Assembly (NCBI GenBank): GCA_013076295.1
Contig: RQOL01000828.1
Location: 1,488,001 to 1,552,000, forward strand
DNA from: Sanderia malayensis
Taxonomy: Eukaryota; Cnidaria; Scyphozoa; Semaeostomeae; Pelagiidae
Direction: 5' to 3'
DNA: 64,000 nt
How positions within the stretch are numbered: the stretch's first letter is position 1; each line of letters begins with the position of its first letter. A program made the position numbers and the translations under genes. Shown piece after piece: positions 1-12,458 of the stretch. The notes beneath the pieces were generated by a model that was given only the letters and a program-made list of their open reading frames with translations, had not been told where the DNA came from and did not search any database.

Positions 1-70
1 TTATGCCATATTGGTTAGTGTCGAGGCTACACGTATGGGAATATCAGGTTTACAATAATATTCTACTTAC

Positions 71-297
71 TAGCTGCCGCGGACGTTGAATTGTTCGTGT
101 TGTTGTTTGTGTGCGATGAATTGTCGTTAATCGGTATCATGGCTTGCTTCTCCGAGCAAGCATTTCCAGAATTGTTTCGGTTATTCTCTTCGAAGCAGTG
201 CAGTTCGATTGGCGATTGACAGTCGCGAAGAACTTCCATGTTAACTTTATTTGCCGATTTTTTGATACGCTCCAAGTTCAAGAAAACGCCAACTTCG
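71..297 (-). CDS. Possible internal exon of a minus-strand gene running off the left edge
   Basis: On the minus strand an open frame runs from about 356 down to a strong donor (GTAAGT, complement of 65-70). A plausible acceptor ends at 298, so the exon would be 71-297. The peptide starts with an E-V-G-V-F-L-N-L-E-R-I-K-K stretch and ends in Asn/Ser/Thr/Ala-rich low complexity. No good ATG opens the frame, so it would be an internal exon. I do not recognise the protein. The evidence is only an open frame plus a good donor, so it could be chance. Confidence 0.25.
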
Positions 298-2134
298 CTG
301 CAGGTGCTAATGCTTTTTGCAAAATTTATAACCACCTCGGTTTGCAAAGTAAATTTTCAAAAGACGATTGGCTCGGTATAAAACACAACAGTGGTCTCAA
401 AGCTCTACATAATAGCATTCATCATTATAATGATAATGATGGACAACGATTGCGTTTAGTTTGTGCAAAGATGTATCGTATATTCCACATGAACGTTGTA
501 AGAGCAAATTATTTCTTCACGGAGTCAATGATAAACAACGGAAATTTTGCAGGTTCCAATTTGTGTCAATGCTCTAACCGTACAGAAACTCGATTAACTG
601 AATAGCAATGAATTTCAATACATTAATGTCTCAAACGCTTTCTCCCCCCACTATTCGCCAATTCAAAGTTAGCAGGTGTTTTTTGGTATGTTTTTTCTTC
701 TCAACTTGAATCATGTTAATTATTCAACTCTGTGTGTCACCTGCCATTGATTGAGCTGAATGATGTATTTCTTCGCCAATGTATAATTCTTCTTCCATTT
801 TTATCAAATTATTTACTCAAAGCTCTTTATTCATAAAATATTTCTTGTGGTCATTTTGATCGGCGTTGATTTATGCCAAGCAACCAATGACGTATGGTTG
901 CTTGGCATTTTTTTGGATCTTCCAAAGCTTTGACTCGATACCATGCAATGCAAATGCAGGAATCATAAGTCAGTCTGTGCTTGTTCGCTAATTTCGTTTT
1001 GGGGGATTGGAGTTTTCTGGAAAATTGCGGGAATGGGGGGCTCAGTTGTTGAAGCTTTACATGCGGTTCACTAACCCCCATCGGAAAGAGGTCTTTGCTA
1101 TTTTAGTGGAGACTTTTTTTTCCTATTTGTTTCTTCAGGTCTTGATATATTCTTCGCTCATCTTCATCGTTTGTAACAACCGCCAATGAGCAACGAACTG
1201 GATTTCGAATGCTATCTGCCGCTATGCATAGCCTGTTTATCCACTCTATTATGTTGATGCACTGCAGTTTGATAGAATTACAGACTTTTTAAGTGACTTG
1301 TTTAATGTTTGTTATTGCAAATCTACTTTTGATTTATACCTACTAAAAGCTACTTTTGATTAATCGTTATTGTTATTAGTTGTAGCCTCGTATCTACATT
1401 TTGTTGCACCATGTTTGATTAGCCTCGCTTTTGATTAATGTTTGTTTTGTTTGGTTTGTTCTTGTAGGCGACCTTGAAGGGCGAGTCATTGTGATAACAA
1501 CATTGTCTTACTGAGGTAAAATTGTTAAGGACAAAAATTTAACGTTAGGTGTAGATATACTTGGGTTGAGTGCCCAGCAATATTGACCCTCCTATCCATT
1601 TTAATTTTATTGCCAATGCCAGTTGTTTAAATAAAATTCATTGTTCTACATTTTGAATTTGAAAAAGTTCGTGGAACACACAGGGGGGGTCTTCTTGGTT
1701 CAAAAGGAGGCAACAAAGTTCGTTTGACCCCTTCCATCTTGATAATCTTTTGCAGACTATAAAGAAGCGAAAGTAAGAGGCGAGTATATGCTTCCTAAGA
1801 AAAACAAAAAAATTACAAGAAAAAGCAAAAAACACATGATACAAAAACTTAGATTTGTGGTTCTACAAGGACAAGACAGTTATATGAAACATTTTTGATT
1901 TTTCAACAATTTAACACATCTTTTTTCAATTGAGGAAAAAAATTTGGGTGGCTTTGGGTGAAAAAAGGAACTATACGCCGTACCAGGTATATAGTACTGC
2001 GCAGGTTACCCCATTTGGGCAAGATTGACAGGTCACGTGTTCCCAACTTCTATTGACTAGACCTTACCACACTATAAGTAAGAGTGACTGGATAGCACAA
2101 AGGTAGGGCGTCGACGAAAGAGGCGGAAGGTCTT
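298..2134. other. Non-coding stretch left of the satellite
   Basis: I see no convincing gene here. The stretch holds a perfect 14-bp-arm hairpin at 873-908 and AT-rich unique sequence. An isolated 12-base piece at 1994-2005 (GTACTGCGCAGG) matches part of the satellite monomer that begins about 130 bases further on. A plus-strand open frame at 144-605 overlaps the possible minus-strand exon, has no ATG start and matches nothing I know. Confidence 0.5.
873..908. repeat. Perfect hairpin followed by a T run
   Basis: The arms at 873-886 (ATGCCAAGCAACCA) and 895-908 are exact reverse complements separated by eight bases, and a run of seven T follows. It looks like a bacterial-type terminator, but in animal DNA it is more likely the remnant of a small inverted-repeat element. 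No flanking gene explains it. Confidence 0.6.
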
Positions 2135-5100
2135 TGCGTAATGCGGAGGAGAAAGGTGGTGAGAATGCGCAGTAGCGTGATTCTTGGTACTGCGCAGGAG
2201 CGTATATGACGTATGAGTATCATATGGCTGAGGCATTGGCTTAGGGTTAGGGTTAGGCTTACGGTTACGTTATGCGGAGGAGAAAGGTGGTGAGAATGCG
2301 CAGTAGCGTGATTCTTGGTACTGCGCAGGAGCGTATATGACGTATGAGTATCCATATGGCTGAGGCATTGGCCTTAGGGTTAGGGTTAGGCTTAGGGTTA
2401 CGTTATGCGCAGGAGAAAGGTGGTGAGAATGCGCAGTAGCGTGATTCTTGGTACTGCGCAGGAGCGTATATGACGTATGAGTATCCATATGGCTGAGGCA
2501 TTGGCCTTAGGGTTAGGGTTAGGCTTACGGTTACGTTATGCGGAGGAGAAAGGTGGTGAGAATGCGCAGTAGCGTGATTCTGGTACTGCGCAGGAGCGTA
2601 TATGACGTATGAGTATCCATATGGCTGAGGCATTGGCCTTAGGGTTAGGGTTAGGCTTAGGGTTACGTTATGCGGAGGAGAAAGGTGGTGAGAATGCGCA
2701 GTAGCGTGATTGTTGTATTGCGCAGGAGCGTATTGACGTATGAGTATCCAATGGTTGAGGCATTGGCCTTAGGGTTAGGGTTAGGGTTACGTTATGCGCA
2801 GGAGAAAGGTGGTGAGAATGCGCAGTAGCGTGATTCTTGGTACTGCGCAGGAGCGTATATGACGTATGAGTATCCATATGGCTGAGGCATTGGCCTTAGG
2901 GTTAGGGTTAGGCTTACGGTTACGTTATGCGGAGGAGAAAGGTGGTGAGAATGCGCAGTAGCGTGATTGTTGGTTTGCGCAGGAGCGTATTGACGTATGA
3001 GTATCCAATGGTGAGGCATTGGCCTTAGGGTTAGGGTTAGGCTTAGGGTTACGTTATGCGCAGGAGAAAGGTGGTGAGAATGCGCAGTAGCGTGATTCTT
3101 GGTACTGCGCAGGAGCGTATATGACGTATGAGTATCCATATGGCTGAGGCATTGGCCTTAGGGTTAGGGTTAGGCTTAGGTTACGTTATGCGGAGGAGAA
3201 AGGTGGTGAGAATGCGCAGTAGCGTGATTCTTGGTACTGCGCAGGAGCGTATATGACGTATGAGTATCCATATGGCTGAGGCATTGGCCTTAGGGTTAGG
3301 GTTAGGCTTAGGGTTACGTTATGCGAGGAGAAAGGTGGTGAGAATGCGCAGTAGCGTGATTGTTGGTATTGCGCAGGAGCGTATTTGACGTATGAGTATC
3401 CAATGGTTGAGGCATTGGCCTTAGGGTTAGGGTTAGGCTCAGGGTTACGTTATGCGCAGGAGAAAGGTGGTGAGAATGCGCAGTAGCGTGATTCTTGGTA
3501 CTGCGCAGGAGCGTATATGACGTATGAGTATCCATATGGCTGAGGCATTGGCCTTAGGGTTAGGGTTAGGCTTACGGTTACGTTATGCGGAGGAGAAAGG
3601 TGGTGAGAATGCGCAGTAGCGTGATTCTTGGTACTGCGCAGGAGCGTATATGACGTATGAGTATCCATATGGCTGAGGCATTGGCCTTAGGGTTAGGGTT
3701 AGGCTTAGGGTTACGTTATGCGAGGAGAAAGGTGGTGAGAATGCGCAGTAGCGTGATTCTTGGTATTGCGCAGGAGCGTATTGACGTATGAGTATCCAAT
3801 GGTTGAGGCATTGGCCTTAGGGTTAGGGTTGGCTAGGTTACGTTATGCGAGGAGAAAGGTGGTGAGAATGCGCAGTAGCGTGATTCTTGGTACTGCGCAG
3901 GAGCGTATATGACGTATGAGTATCCATATGGCTAGGCATTGGCCTTAGGGTTAGGGTTAGGCTTACGGTTACGTTATGCGGAGGAGAAAGGTGGTGAGAA
4001 TGCGCAGTAGCGTGATTCTTGGTACTGCGCAGGAGCGTATATGACGTATGAGTATCCATATGGCTGAGGCATTGGCCTTAGGGTTAGGGTTAGGCTTAGG
4101 GTTACGTTATGCGGAGGAGAAAGGTGGTGAGAATGCGCAGTAGCGTGATTCTTGGTACTGCGCAGGAGCGTATATGACGTATGAGTATCCAATGGTGAGG
4201 CATTGGCCTTAGGGTTAGGGTTAGGCTTAGGTTACGTTATGCGGAGGAGAAAGGTGGTGAGAATGCGCAGTAGCGTGATTTTGGGATTGCGCAGGAGCGT
4301 ATTGACGTATGAGTATCCAATGGTTGAGGCATTGGCCTTAGGGTTAGGGTTAGGCTTAGGGTTACGTTATGCGCAGGAGAAAGGTGGTGAGAATGCGCAG
4401 TAGCGTGATTCTTGGTACTGCGCAGGAGCGTATATGACGTATGAGTATCCATATGGCTGAGGCATTGGCCTTAGGGTTAGGGTTAGGCTTAGGGTTACGT
4501 TATGCGGAGGAGAAAGGTGGTGAGAATGCGCAGTAGCGTGATTCTTGGTACTGCGCAGGAGCGTATATGACGTATGAGTATCCATATGGCTGAGGCATTG
4601 GCCTTAGGGTTAGGGTTAGGCTTAGGGTTACGTTATGCGGAGGAGAAAGGTGGTGAGAATGCGCAGTAGCGTGATTCTTGGTACTGCGCAGGAGCGTATA
4701 TGACGTATGAGTATCCATATGGCTGAGGCATTGGCCTTAGGGTTAGGGTTAGGCTTACGGTTACGTTATGCGGAGGAGAAAGGTGGTGAGAATGCGCAGT
4801 AGCGTGATTCTTGGTACTGCGCAGGAGCGTATATGACGTATGAGTATCCATATGGCTGAGGCATTGGCCTTAGGGTTAGGGTTAGGCTTAGGGTTACGTT
4901 ATGCGGAGGAGAAAGGTGGTGAGAATGCGCAGTAGCGTGATTTTGGTTGCGCAGGAGCGTATTGACGTATGAGTATCCAATGGTTGAGGCATTGGCCTTA
5001 GGGTTAGGGTTAGGCTTAGGGTTACGTTATGCGGAGGAGAAAGGTGGTGAGAATGCGCAGTAGCGTGATTCTTGGTACTGCGCAGGAGCGTATATGACGT

Positions 5101-8100
5101 ATGAGTATCCATATGGCTGAGGCATTGGCCTTAGGGTTAGGGTTAGGCTTAGGTTACGTTATGCGGAGGAGAAAGGTGGTGAGAATGCGCAGTAGCGTGA
5201 TTCTTGGTACTGCGCAGGAGCGTATATGACGTATGAGTATCCATATGGCTGAGGCATTGGCCTTAGGGTTAGGGTTAGGCTTAGGGTTACGTTATGCGGA
5301 GGAGAAAGGTGGTGAGAATGCGCAGTAGCGTGATTCTTGGTACTGCGCAGGAGCGTATATGACGTATGAGTATCCAATGGTTGAGGCATTGGCCTTAGGG
5401 TTAGGGTTAGGCTTAGAGTTACGTTATGCGGAGGAGAAAGGTGCTGAGAATGCGCAGTAGCGTGATTTTTGGGATTGCGCAGGAGCGTATTTGACGTATG
5501 AGTATCCAATGGTTGAGGCATTGGCCTTAGGGTTAGGGTTAGGCTAGGGTTACGTTATGCGCAGGAGAAAGGTGGTGAGAATGCGCAGTAGCGTGATTCT
5601 TGGTACTGCGCAGGAGCGTATATGACGTATGAGTATCCATATGGCTAAGGCATTGGCCTTAGGGTTAGGGTTAGGCTTACGGTTACGTTATGCGGAGGAG
5701 AAAGGTGGTGAGAATGCGCAGTAGCGTGATTCTTGGTACTGCGCAGGAGCGTATATGACGTATGAGTATCCATATGGCTGAGGCATTGGCCTTAGGGTTA
5801 GGGTTAGGCTTAGGGTTACGTTATGCGGAGGAGAAAGGTGGTGAGAATGCGCAGTAGCGTGATTCTTGGTACTGCGCAGGAGCGTATATGACGTATGAAT
5901 TCCATATGGCGAGGCATTGGCCTTAGGGTTAGGGTTAGCTTAGGGTTACGTTATGCGGAGGAGAAAGGTGGTGAGAATGCGCAGTAGCGTGATTCTTGGT
6001 ACTGCGCAGGAGCGTATATGACGTATGATATCCATATGGCTGAGGCATTGGCCTTAGGGTTAGGGTTAGGCTTAGGGTTACGTTATGCGGAGGAGAAAGG
6101 TGGTGAGAATGCGCAGTAGCGTGATTGTTGGTATTGCGCAGGAGCGTATTTGACGTATGAGTATCCAATGGTTGAGGCATTGGCCTTAGGGTTAGGGTTA
6201 GGCTTAGGGTTACGTTATGCGCAGGAGAAAGGTGGTGAGAATGCGCAGTAGCGTGATTCTTGGTACTGCGCAGGAGCGTATATGACGTATGAGTATCCAT
6301 ATGGCTGAGGCATTGGCCTTAGGGTTAGGGTTAGGCTTACGGTTACGTTATGCGGAGGAGAAAGGTGGTGAGAATGCGCAGTAGCGTGATTCTTGGTACT
6401 GCGCAGGAGCGTATATGACGTATGAGTATCCATATGGCTGAGGCATTGGCCTTAGGGTTAGGGTTAGGCTTAGGGTTACGTTATGCGGAGGAGAAAGGTG
6501 GTGAGAATGCGCAGTAGCGTGATTCTTGGTACTGCGCAGGAGCGTATATGACGTATGAGTATCCATATGGCTGAGGCATTGGCCTTAGGGTTAGGGTTAG
6601 GCTTACGGTTACGTTATGCGGAGGAGAAAGGTGGTGAGAATGCGCAGTAGCGTGATTCTTGGTACTGCGCAGGAGCGTATATGACGTATGAGTATCCATA
6701 TGGCTGAGGCATTGGCCTTAGGGTTAGGGTTAGGCTTAGGGTTACGTTATGCGGAGGAGAAAGGTGGTGAGAATGCGCAGTAGCGTGATTGTTGGTATTG
6801 CGCAGGAGCGTATATGACGTATGAGTATCCAATGGTGAGGCATTGGCCTTAGGGTTAGGGTTAGGCTTAGGGTTACGTTATGCGGAGGAGAAAGGTGGTG
6901 AGAATGCGCAGTAGCGTGATTCTTGGTACTGCGCAGGAGCGTATATGACGTATGAGTATCCATATGGCTGAGGCATTGGCCTTAGGGTTAGGGTTAGGCT
7001 TACGGTTACGTTATGCGGAGGAGAAAGGTGGTGAGAATGCGCAGTAGCGTGATTCTTGGTACTGCGCAGGAGCGTATATGACGTATGAGTATCCATATGG
7101 CTGAGGCATTGGCCTTAGGGTTAGGGTTAGGCTTAGGGTTACGTTATGCGGAGGAGAAAGGTGGTGAGAATGCGCAGTAGCGTGATTCTTGGTACTGCGC
7201 AGGAGCGTATATGACGTATGAGTATCCATATGGCTGAGGCATTGGCCTTAGGGTTAGGGTTAGGCTTAGGTTACGTTATGCGGAGGAGAAAGGTGGTGAG
7301 AATGCGCAGTAGCGTGATTCTTGGTACTGCGCAGGAGCGTATATGACGTATGAGTATCCATATGGCTGAGGCATTGGCCTTAGGGTTAGGGTTAGGCTCA
7401 GGGTTACGTTATGCGAGGAGAAAGGTGGTGAGAATGCGCAGTAGCGTGATTCTTGGTACTGCGCAGGAGCGTATATGACGTATGAGTATCCATATGGCTG
7501 AGGCATTGGCCTTAGGGTTAGGGTTAGGCTTACGGTTACGTTATGCGGAGGAGAAAGGTGGTGAGAATGCGCAGTAGCGTGATTTTGGTACTGCGCAGGA
7601 GCGTATATGACGTATGAGTATCCATATGGCTGAGGCATTGGCCTTAGGGTTAGGGTTAGGCTTAGGTTACGTTATGCGGAGGAGAAAGGTGGTGAGAATG
7701 CGCAGTAGCGTGATTCTTGGTACTGCGCAGGAGCGTATATGACGTATGAGTATCCATATGGCTGAGGCATTGGCCTTAGGGTTAGGGTTAGGCTTAGGGT
7801 TACGTTATGCGGAGGAGAAAGGTGGTGAGAATGCGCAGTAGCGTGATTCTTGGTACTGCGCAGGAGCGTATATGACGTATGAGTATCCATATGGCTGAGG
7901 CATTGGCCTTAGGGTTAGGGTTAGGCTTAGGGTTACGTTATGCGGAGGAGAAAGGTGGTGAGATGCGCAGTAGCGTGATTTTGGTATGCGCAGGAGCGTA
8001 TATGACGTATGAGTATCCAATGGTTGAGGCATTGGCCTTAGGGTTAGGGTTAGGCTTAGGGTTACGTTATGCGCAGGAGAAAGGTGGTGAGAATGCGCAG

Positions 8101-11100
8101 TAGCGTGATTCTTGGTACTGCGCAGGAGCGTATATGACGTATGAGTATCCATATGGCTGAGGCATTGGCCTTAGGGTTAGGGTTAGGCTTACGGTTACGT
8201 TATGCGGAGGAGAAAGGTGGTGAGAATGCGCAGTAGCGTGATTTTGGTACTGCGCAGGAGCGTATATGACGTATGAGTATCCATATGGCTGAGGCATTGG
8301 CCTTAGGGTTAGGGTTAGGCTTAGGGTTACGTTATGCGGAGGAGAAAGGTGGTGAGAATGCGCAGTAGCGTGATTCTTGGTACTGCGCAGGAGCGTATAT
8401 GACGTATGAGTGTCCATATGGCTGAGGCATTGGCCTTAGGGTTAGGGTTAGGCTTAGGGTTACGTTATGCGGAGGAGAAAGGTGGTGAGAATGCGCAGTA
8501 GCGTGATTCTTGGTACTGCGCAGGAGCGTATATGACGTATGAATATCCATATGGCTGAGGCATTGGCCTTAGGGTTAGGGTTAGGCTTAGGGTTACGTTA
8601 TGCGGAGGAGAAAGGTGGTGAGAATGCGCAGTAGCGTGATTCTTGGGACTGCGCAGGAGCGTATATGACGTATGAGTATCCATATGGCTGAGGCATTGGC
8701 CTTAGGGTTAGGGTTAGGCTTAGGGTTACGTTATGCGGAGGAGAAAGGTGGTGAGAATGCGCAGTAGCGTGATTCTTGGTACTGCGCAGGAGCGTATATG
8801 ACGTATGAGTATCCAATGGTTGAGGCATTGGCCTTAGGGTTAGGGTTAGGCTTAGAGTTACGTTATGCGCAGGAGAAAGGTGGTGAGAATGCGCAGTAGC
8901 GTGATTCTTGGTACTGCGCAGGAGCGTATATGACGTATCAATGTCCATATGGCCGAGGCATTGGCCTTAGGGTTAGGGTTAGGCTTAGGGTTACGTTATG
9001 CGGAGGAGAAAGGTGGTGAGAATGCGCAGTAGCGTGATTGTTGGTATTGCGCAGGAGCATATTTGACGTATGAGTATCCAATGGTTGAGGCATTGGCCTT
9101 AGGGTTAGGGTTAGGCTTAGGGTTACGTTATGCGCAGGAGAAAGGTGGTGAGAATGCGCAGTAGCGTGATTCTTGGTACTGCGCAGGAGCGTATATGACG
9201 TATGAGTATCCATATGGCTGAGGCATTGGCCTTAGGGTTAGGGTTAGGCTTACGGTTACGTTATGCGGAGGAGAAAGGTGGTGAGAATGCGCAGTAGCGT
9301 GATTCTTGGTACTGCGCAGGAGCGTATATGACGTATGAGTATCCATATGGCTGAGGCATTGGCCTTAGGGTTAGGGTTAGGCTTAGGGTTACGTTATGCG
9401 GAGGAGAAAGGTGGTGAGAATGCGCAGTAGCGTGATTGTTGGTGTTGCGCAGGAGCGTATTTGACGTATGAGTATCCAATGGTTGAGGCATTGGCCTTAG
9501 GGTTAGGGTTAGGCTTAGGGTTACGTTATGCGCAGGAGAAAGGTGGTGAGAATGCGCAGTAGCGTGATTCTTGGTACTGCGCAGGAGCGTATATGACGTA
9601 TGAGTATCCATATGGCTGAGGCATTGGCCTTAGGGTTAGGGTTAGGCTTACGGTTACGTTATGCGGAGGAGAAAGGTGGTGAGAATGCGCAGTAGCGTGA
9701 TTCTTGGTACTGCGCAGGAGCGTATATGACGTATGAGTATCCATATGGCTGAGGCATTGGCCTTAGGGTTAGGGTTAGGCTTAGGGTTACGTTATGCGGA
9801 GGAGAAAGGTGGTGAGAATGCGCAGTAGCGTGATTCTTGGGACTGCGCAGGAGCGTATATGACGTATGAGTATCCATATGGCTGAGGCATTGGCCTTAGG
9901 GTTAGGGTTAGGCTTAGAGTTACGTTATGCGGAGGAGAAAGGTGGTGAGAATGCGCAGTAGCGTGATTCTTGGTACTGCGCAGGAGCGTATATGACGTAT
10001 CAATGTCCATATGGCCGAGGCATTGGCCTTAGGGTTAGGGTTAAGCTTAGGGTTACATTATGCGGAGGAGAAAGGTGGTGAGAATGCGCAGTAGCGTGAT
10101 TCTTGGTACTGCGCAGGAGCGTATATGACGTATGAGTATCCATATGGCTGAGGCATTGGCCTTAGGGTTAGGGTTAGGCTTAGGGTTACGTTATGCGGAG
10201 GAGAAAGGTGGTGAGAATGCGCAGTAGCGTGATTGTTGGTATTGCGCAGGAGCGTATTTGACGTATGAGTATCCAATGGTTGAGGCATTGGCCTTAGGGT
10301 TAGGGTTAGGCTTAGGGTTACGTTATGCGCAGGAGAAAGATGGTGAGAATGCGCAGTAGCGTGATTCTTGGTACTGCGCAGGAGCGTATATGACGTATGA
10401 GTATCCATATGGCTGAGGCATTGGCCTTAGGGTTAGGGTTAGGCTTAGGGTTACGTTATGCGCAGGAGAAAGGTGGTGAGAATGCGCAGTAGCGTGATTC
10501 TTGGTACTGCGCAGGAGCGTATATGACGTATCAATGTCCATATGGCCCATGCATTGGCCTTAGGGTTAGGGTTAAGCTTAGGGTTACATTATGCGGAGGA
10601 GAAAGGTGGTGAGAATGCGCAGTAGCGTGATTCTTGGTACTGCGCAGGAGCGTATATGACCTATGAGTGTCCATGTGGCTGAGGCATTGGCCTTAAGGTT
10701 AGGGATAAGCTTAGGGTTACGTTATGCGGAGGAGAAAGGTGGTGAGAATGCGCAGTTTCCTGATTCTTGGTATTGCGCAGGAGCGTATATGACGTATGAG
10801 TATCCATATGGCTGAGAGATTGGCCTCAGGGTTAGGCTTGGACTTAGGGTTACGTTTTGCGAAGGAGAAAGGTGGTGAGAATGCGCAGTAGCGTGATTCT
10901 TGGTACTGCGCAGGAGCGTATATGATGTATGAGTGTCCATGTGGCTGAGTCATTGGCCTTAGGGTTAGGTTTAGGCTTACGGTTACGTTATGCGGAGGAG
11001 AAAGGTGGTGAGAATGCGCAGTAGCGTGATTTTTGGGACTGCGCAGGAGCGTATATGACGTATGAGTATCCATATGGCTGAGGCATTGGCCTTAGGGTTA

Positions 11101-12400
11101 GGGTTAAGCTTAGGGTTACATTATGCGGAGGAGAAAGGTGGTGAGAATGCGCAGTAGCGTGATTCTTGGTACTGCGCAGGAGCGTATATGACCTATGAGT
11201 GTCCATGTGGCTGAGGCATTGGCCTTAAGGTTAGGGATAAGCTTAGGGTTACGTTATGCGGAGGAGAAAGGTGGTGAGAATGCGCAGTTTCCTGATTCTT
11301 GGTATTGCGCAGGAGCGTATATGACGTATGAGTATCCATATGGCTGAGAGATTGGCCTCAGGGTTAGGTTTGGACTTAGGGTTACGTTTTGCGAAGGAGA
11401 AAGGTGGTGAGAATGCGCAGTAGCGTGATTCTTGGTACTGCGCAGGAGCGTATATGATGTATGAGTGTCCATGTGGCTGAGTCATTGGCCTTAGGGTTAG
11501 GTTTAGGCTTACGGTTACGTTATGCGGAGGAGAAAGGTGGTGAGAATGCGCAGTAGCGTGATTTTTGGGACTGCGCAGGAGCGTATATGACGTATGAGTA
11601 TCCATATGGCTGAGGCATTGGCCTTAGGGTTAGGGTTAGGCTTAGGGTTACGTTATGCGGAGGAGAAAGGTGGTGAGAATGCGCAGTAGCGTGATTCTTG
11701 GTACTGCGCAGGAGCGTATATGACGTATCAATGTCTATATGGCCGAGGCATTGGCCTTAGGGTTAGGGTTAAGCTTAGGGTTACATTATGCGGAGGAGAA
11801 AGGTGGCGAGAATGCGCAGTAGCGTGATTCTTGGTACTGCGCAGGAGCGTATATGACGTATGAATATCCATATGGCTGAGGCATTGGCCTTAGGGTTAGG
11901 GTTAGGCTTAGGGTTACGTTATGCGGAGGAGAAAGGTGGTGAGAATGCGCAGTAGCGTGATTGTTGGTATTGCGCAGGAGCGTATTTGACGTATGAGTAT
12001 CCATATGGCTGAGGCATTGGCCTTAGGGTTAGGGTTAGGCTTAGGGTTACGTTATGCGGAGGAGAAAGGTGGTGAGACTGCGCAGTAGCGTGATTGTTGG
12101 TGTTGCGCAGGAGCGTATATGACGTATGAGTATCCATATGGCTGAGGCATTGGCCTTAGGGTTAGGGTTAGGCTTAGGGTTACGTTATGCGGAGGAGAAA
12201 GGTGTTGAGAATGCGCAGTTGCCTGATTGTTGGTACTGCGCAGGAGTGTATATGACGTATGAGTGTCCATGTGGCTGAGGCATTGGCCTTTAGGTTAGGG
12301 ATAAGCTTAGGGTTACGTTATGCGGAGGAGAAAGGTGGTGAGAATGCGCAGTAGCTAGATTGTTGCTGCTGCGCAGAAGCGTATATGACGTGCCGCTGCC
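2135..12400. repeat. 133-bp tandem satellite with telomere-type TTAGGG motifs (about 77 copies)
   Basis: About 10.3 kb of head-to-tail units, usually 133 bp, with occasional 1-5 base indels. Each unit has a block of three to four TTAGGG-like repeats (CCTTAGGGTTAGGGTTAGG), then a TTACGTTATGCGGAGGAG box. Next come AAAGGTGGTGAGAATGCGCAG, a short dyad TGCGCAGTA...TACTGCGCA, and a GTATATGACGTATGAGTATC box. Two monomer classes alternate irregularly: A (GATTCTTGGTACTGCG, CCATATGGCTG) and B (GATTGTTGGTATTGCG, CCAATGGTTG). Units are nearly identical over most of the array and more divergent from about 10.5 kb to the right edge. The short open frames in it recur with the monomer and are not genes. Subtelomeric or interstitial telomeric satellite is the natural reading. 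Confidence 0.95.
10563..11626. repeat. Higher-order duplication of four monomers (2 x 532 bp)
   Basis: Within the divergent right part of the satellite, a block of four variant monomers is repeated almost exactly with an offset of 532 bases (4 x 133). Shared rare variants include GACCTATGAGTGTCCATGTGG, GCGCAGTTTCCTGATTC, TTTTGCGAAGGAG and GATGTATGAGTGTCC. They recur in the same order in both blocks. This is the pattern expected from unequal exchange of a four-monomer unit. Confidence 0.85.
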
Positions 12401-12458
12401 TTGGTGGCCGAAGCATTTGGGTAACGGTAATGGTTATTGAGTTGTTGTTAGGGTTTAG

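Noticed and set aside
144..605. Plus-strand 153-codon open frame
   Set aside because: It has no ATG at its start, no known motif and low-complexity composition; chance is more likely.
2135..12400. Regular spacing suggesting a CRISPR array
   Set aside because: The whole 133-bp unit is repeated, with no variable spacers, and the DNA is animal.
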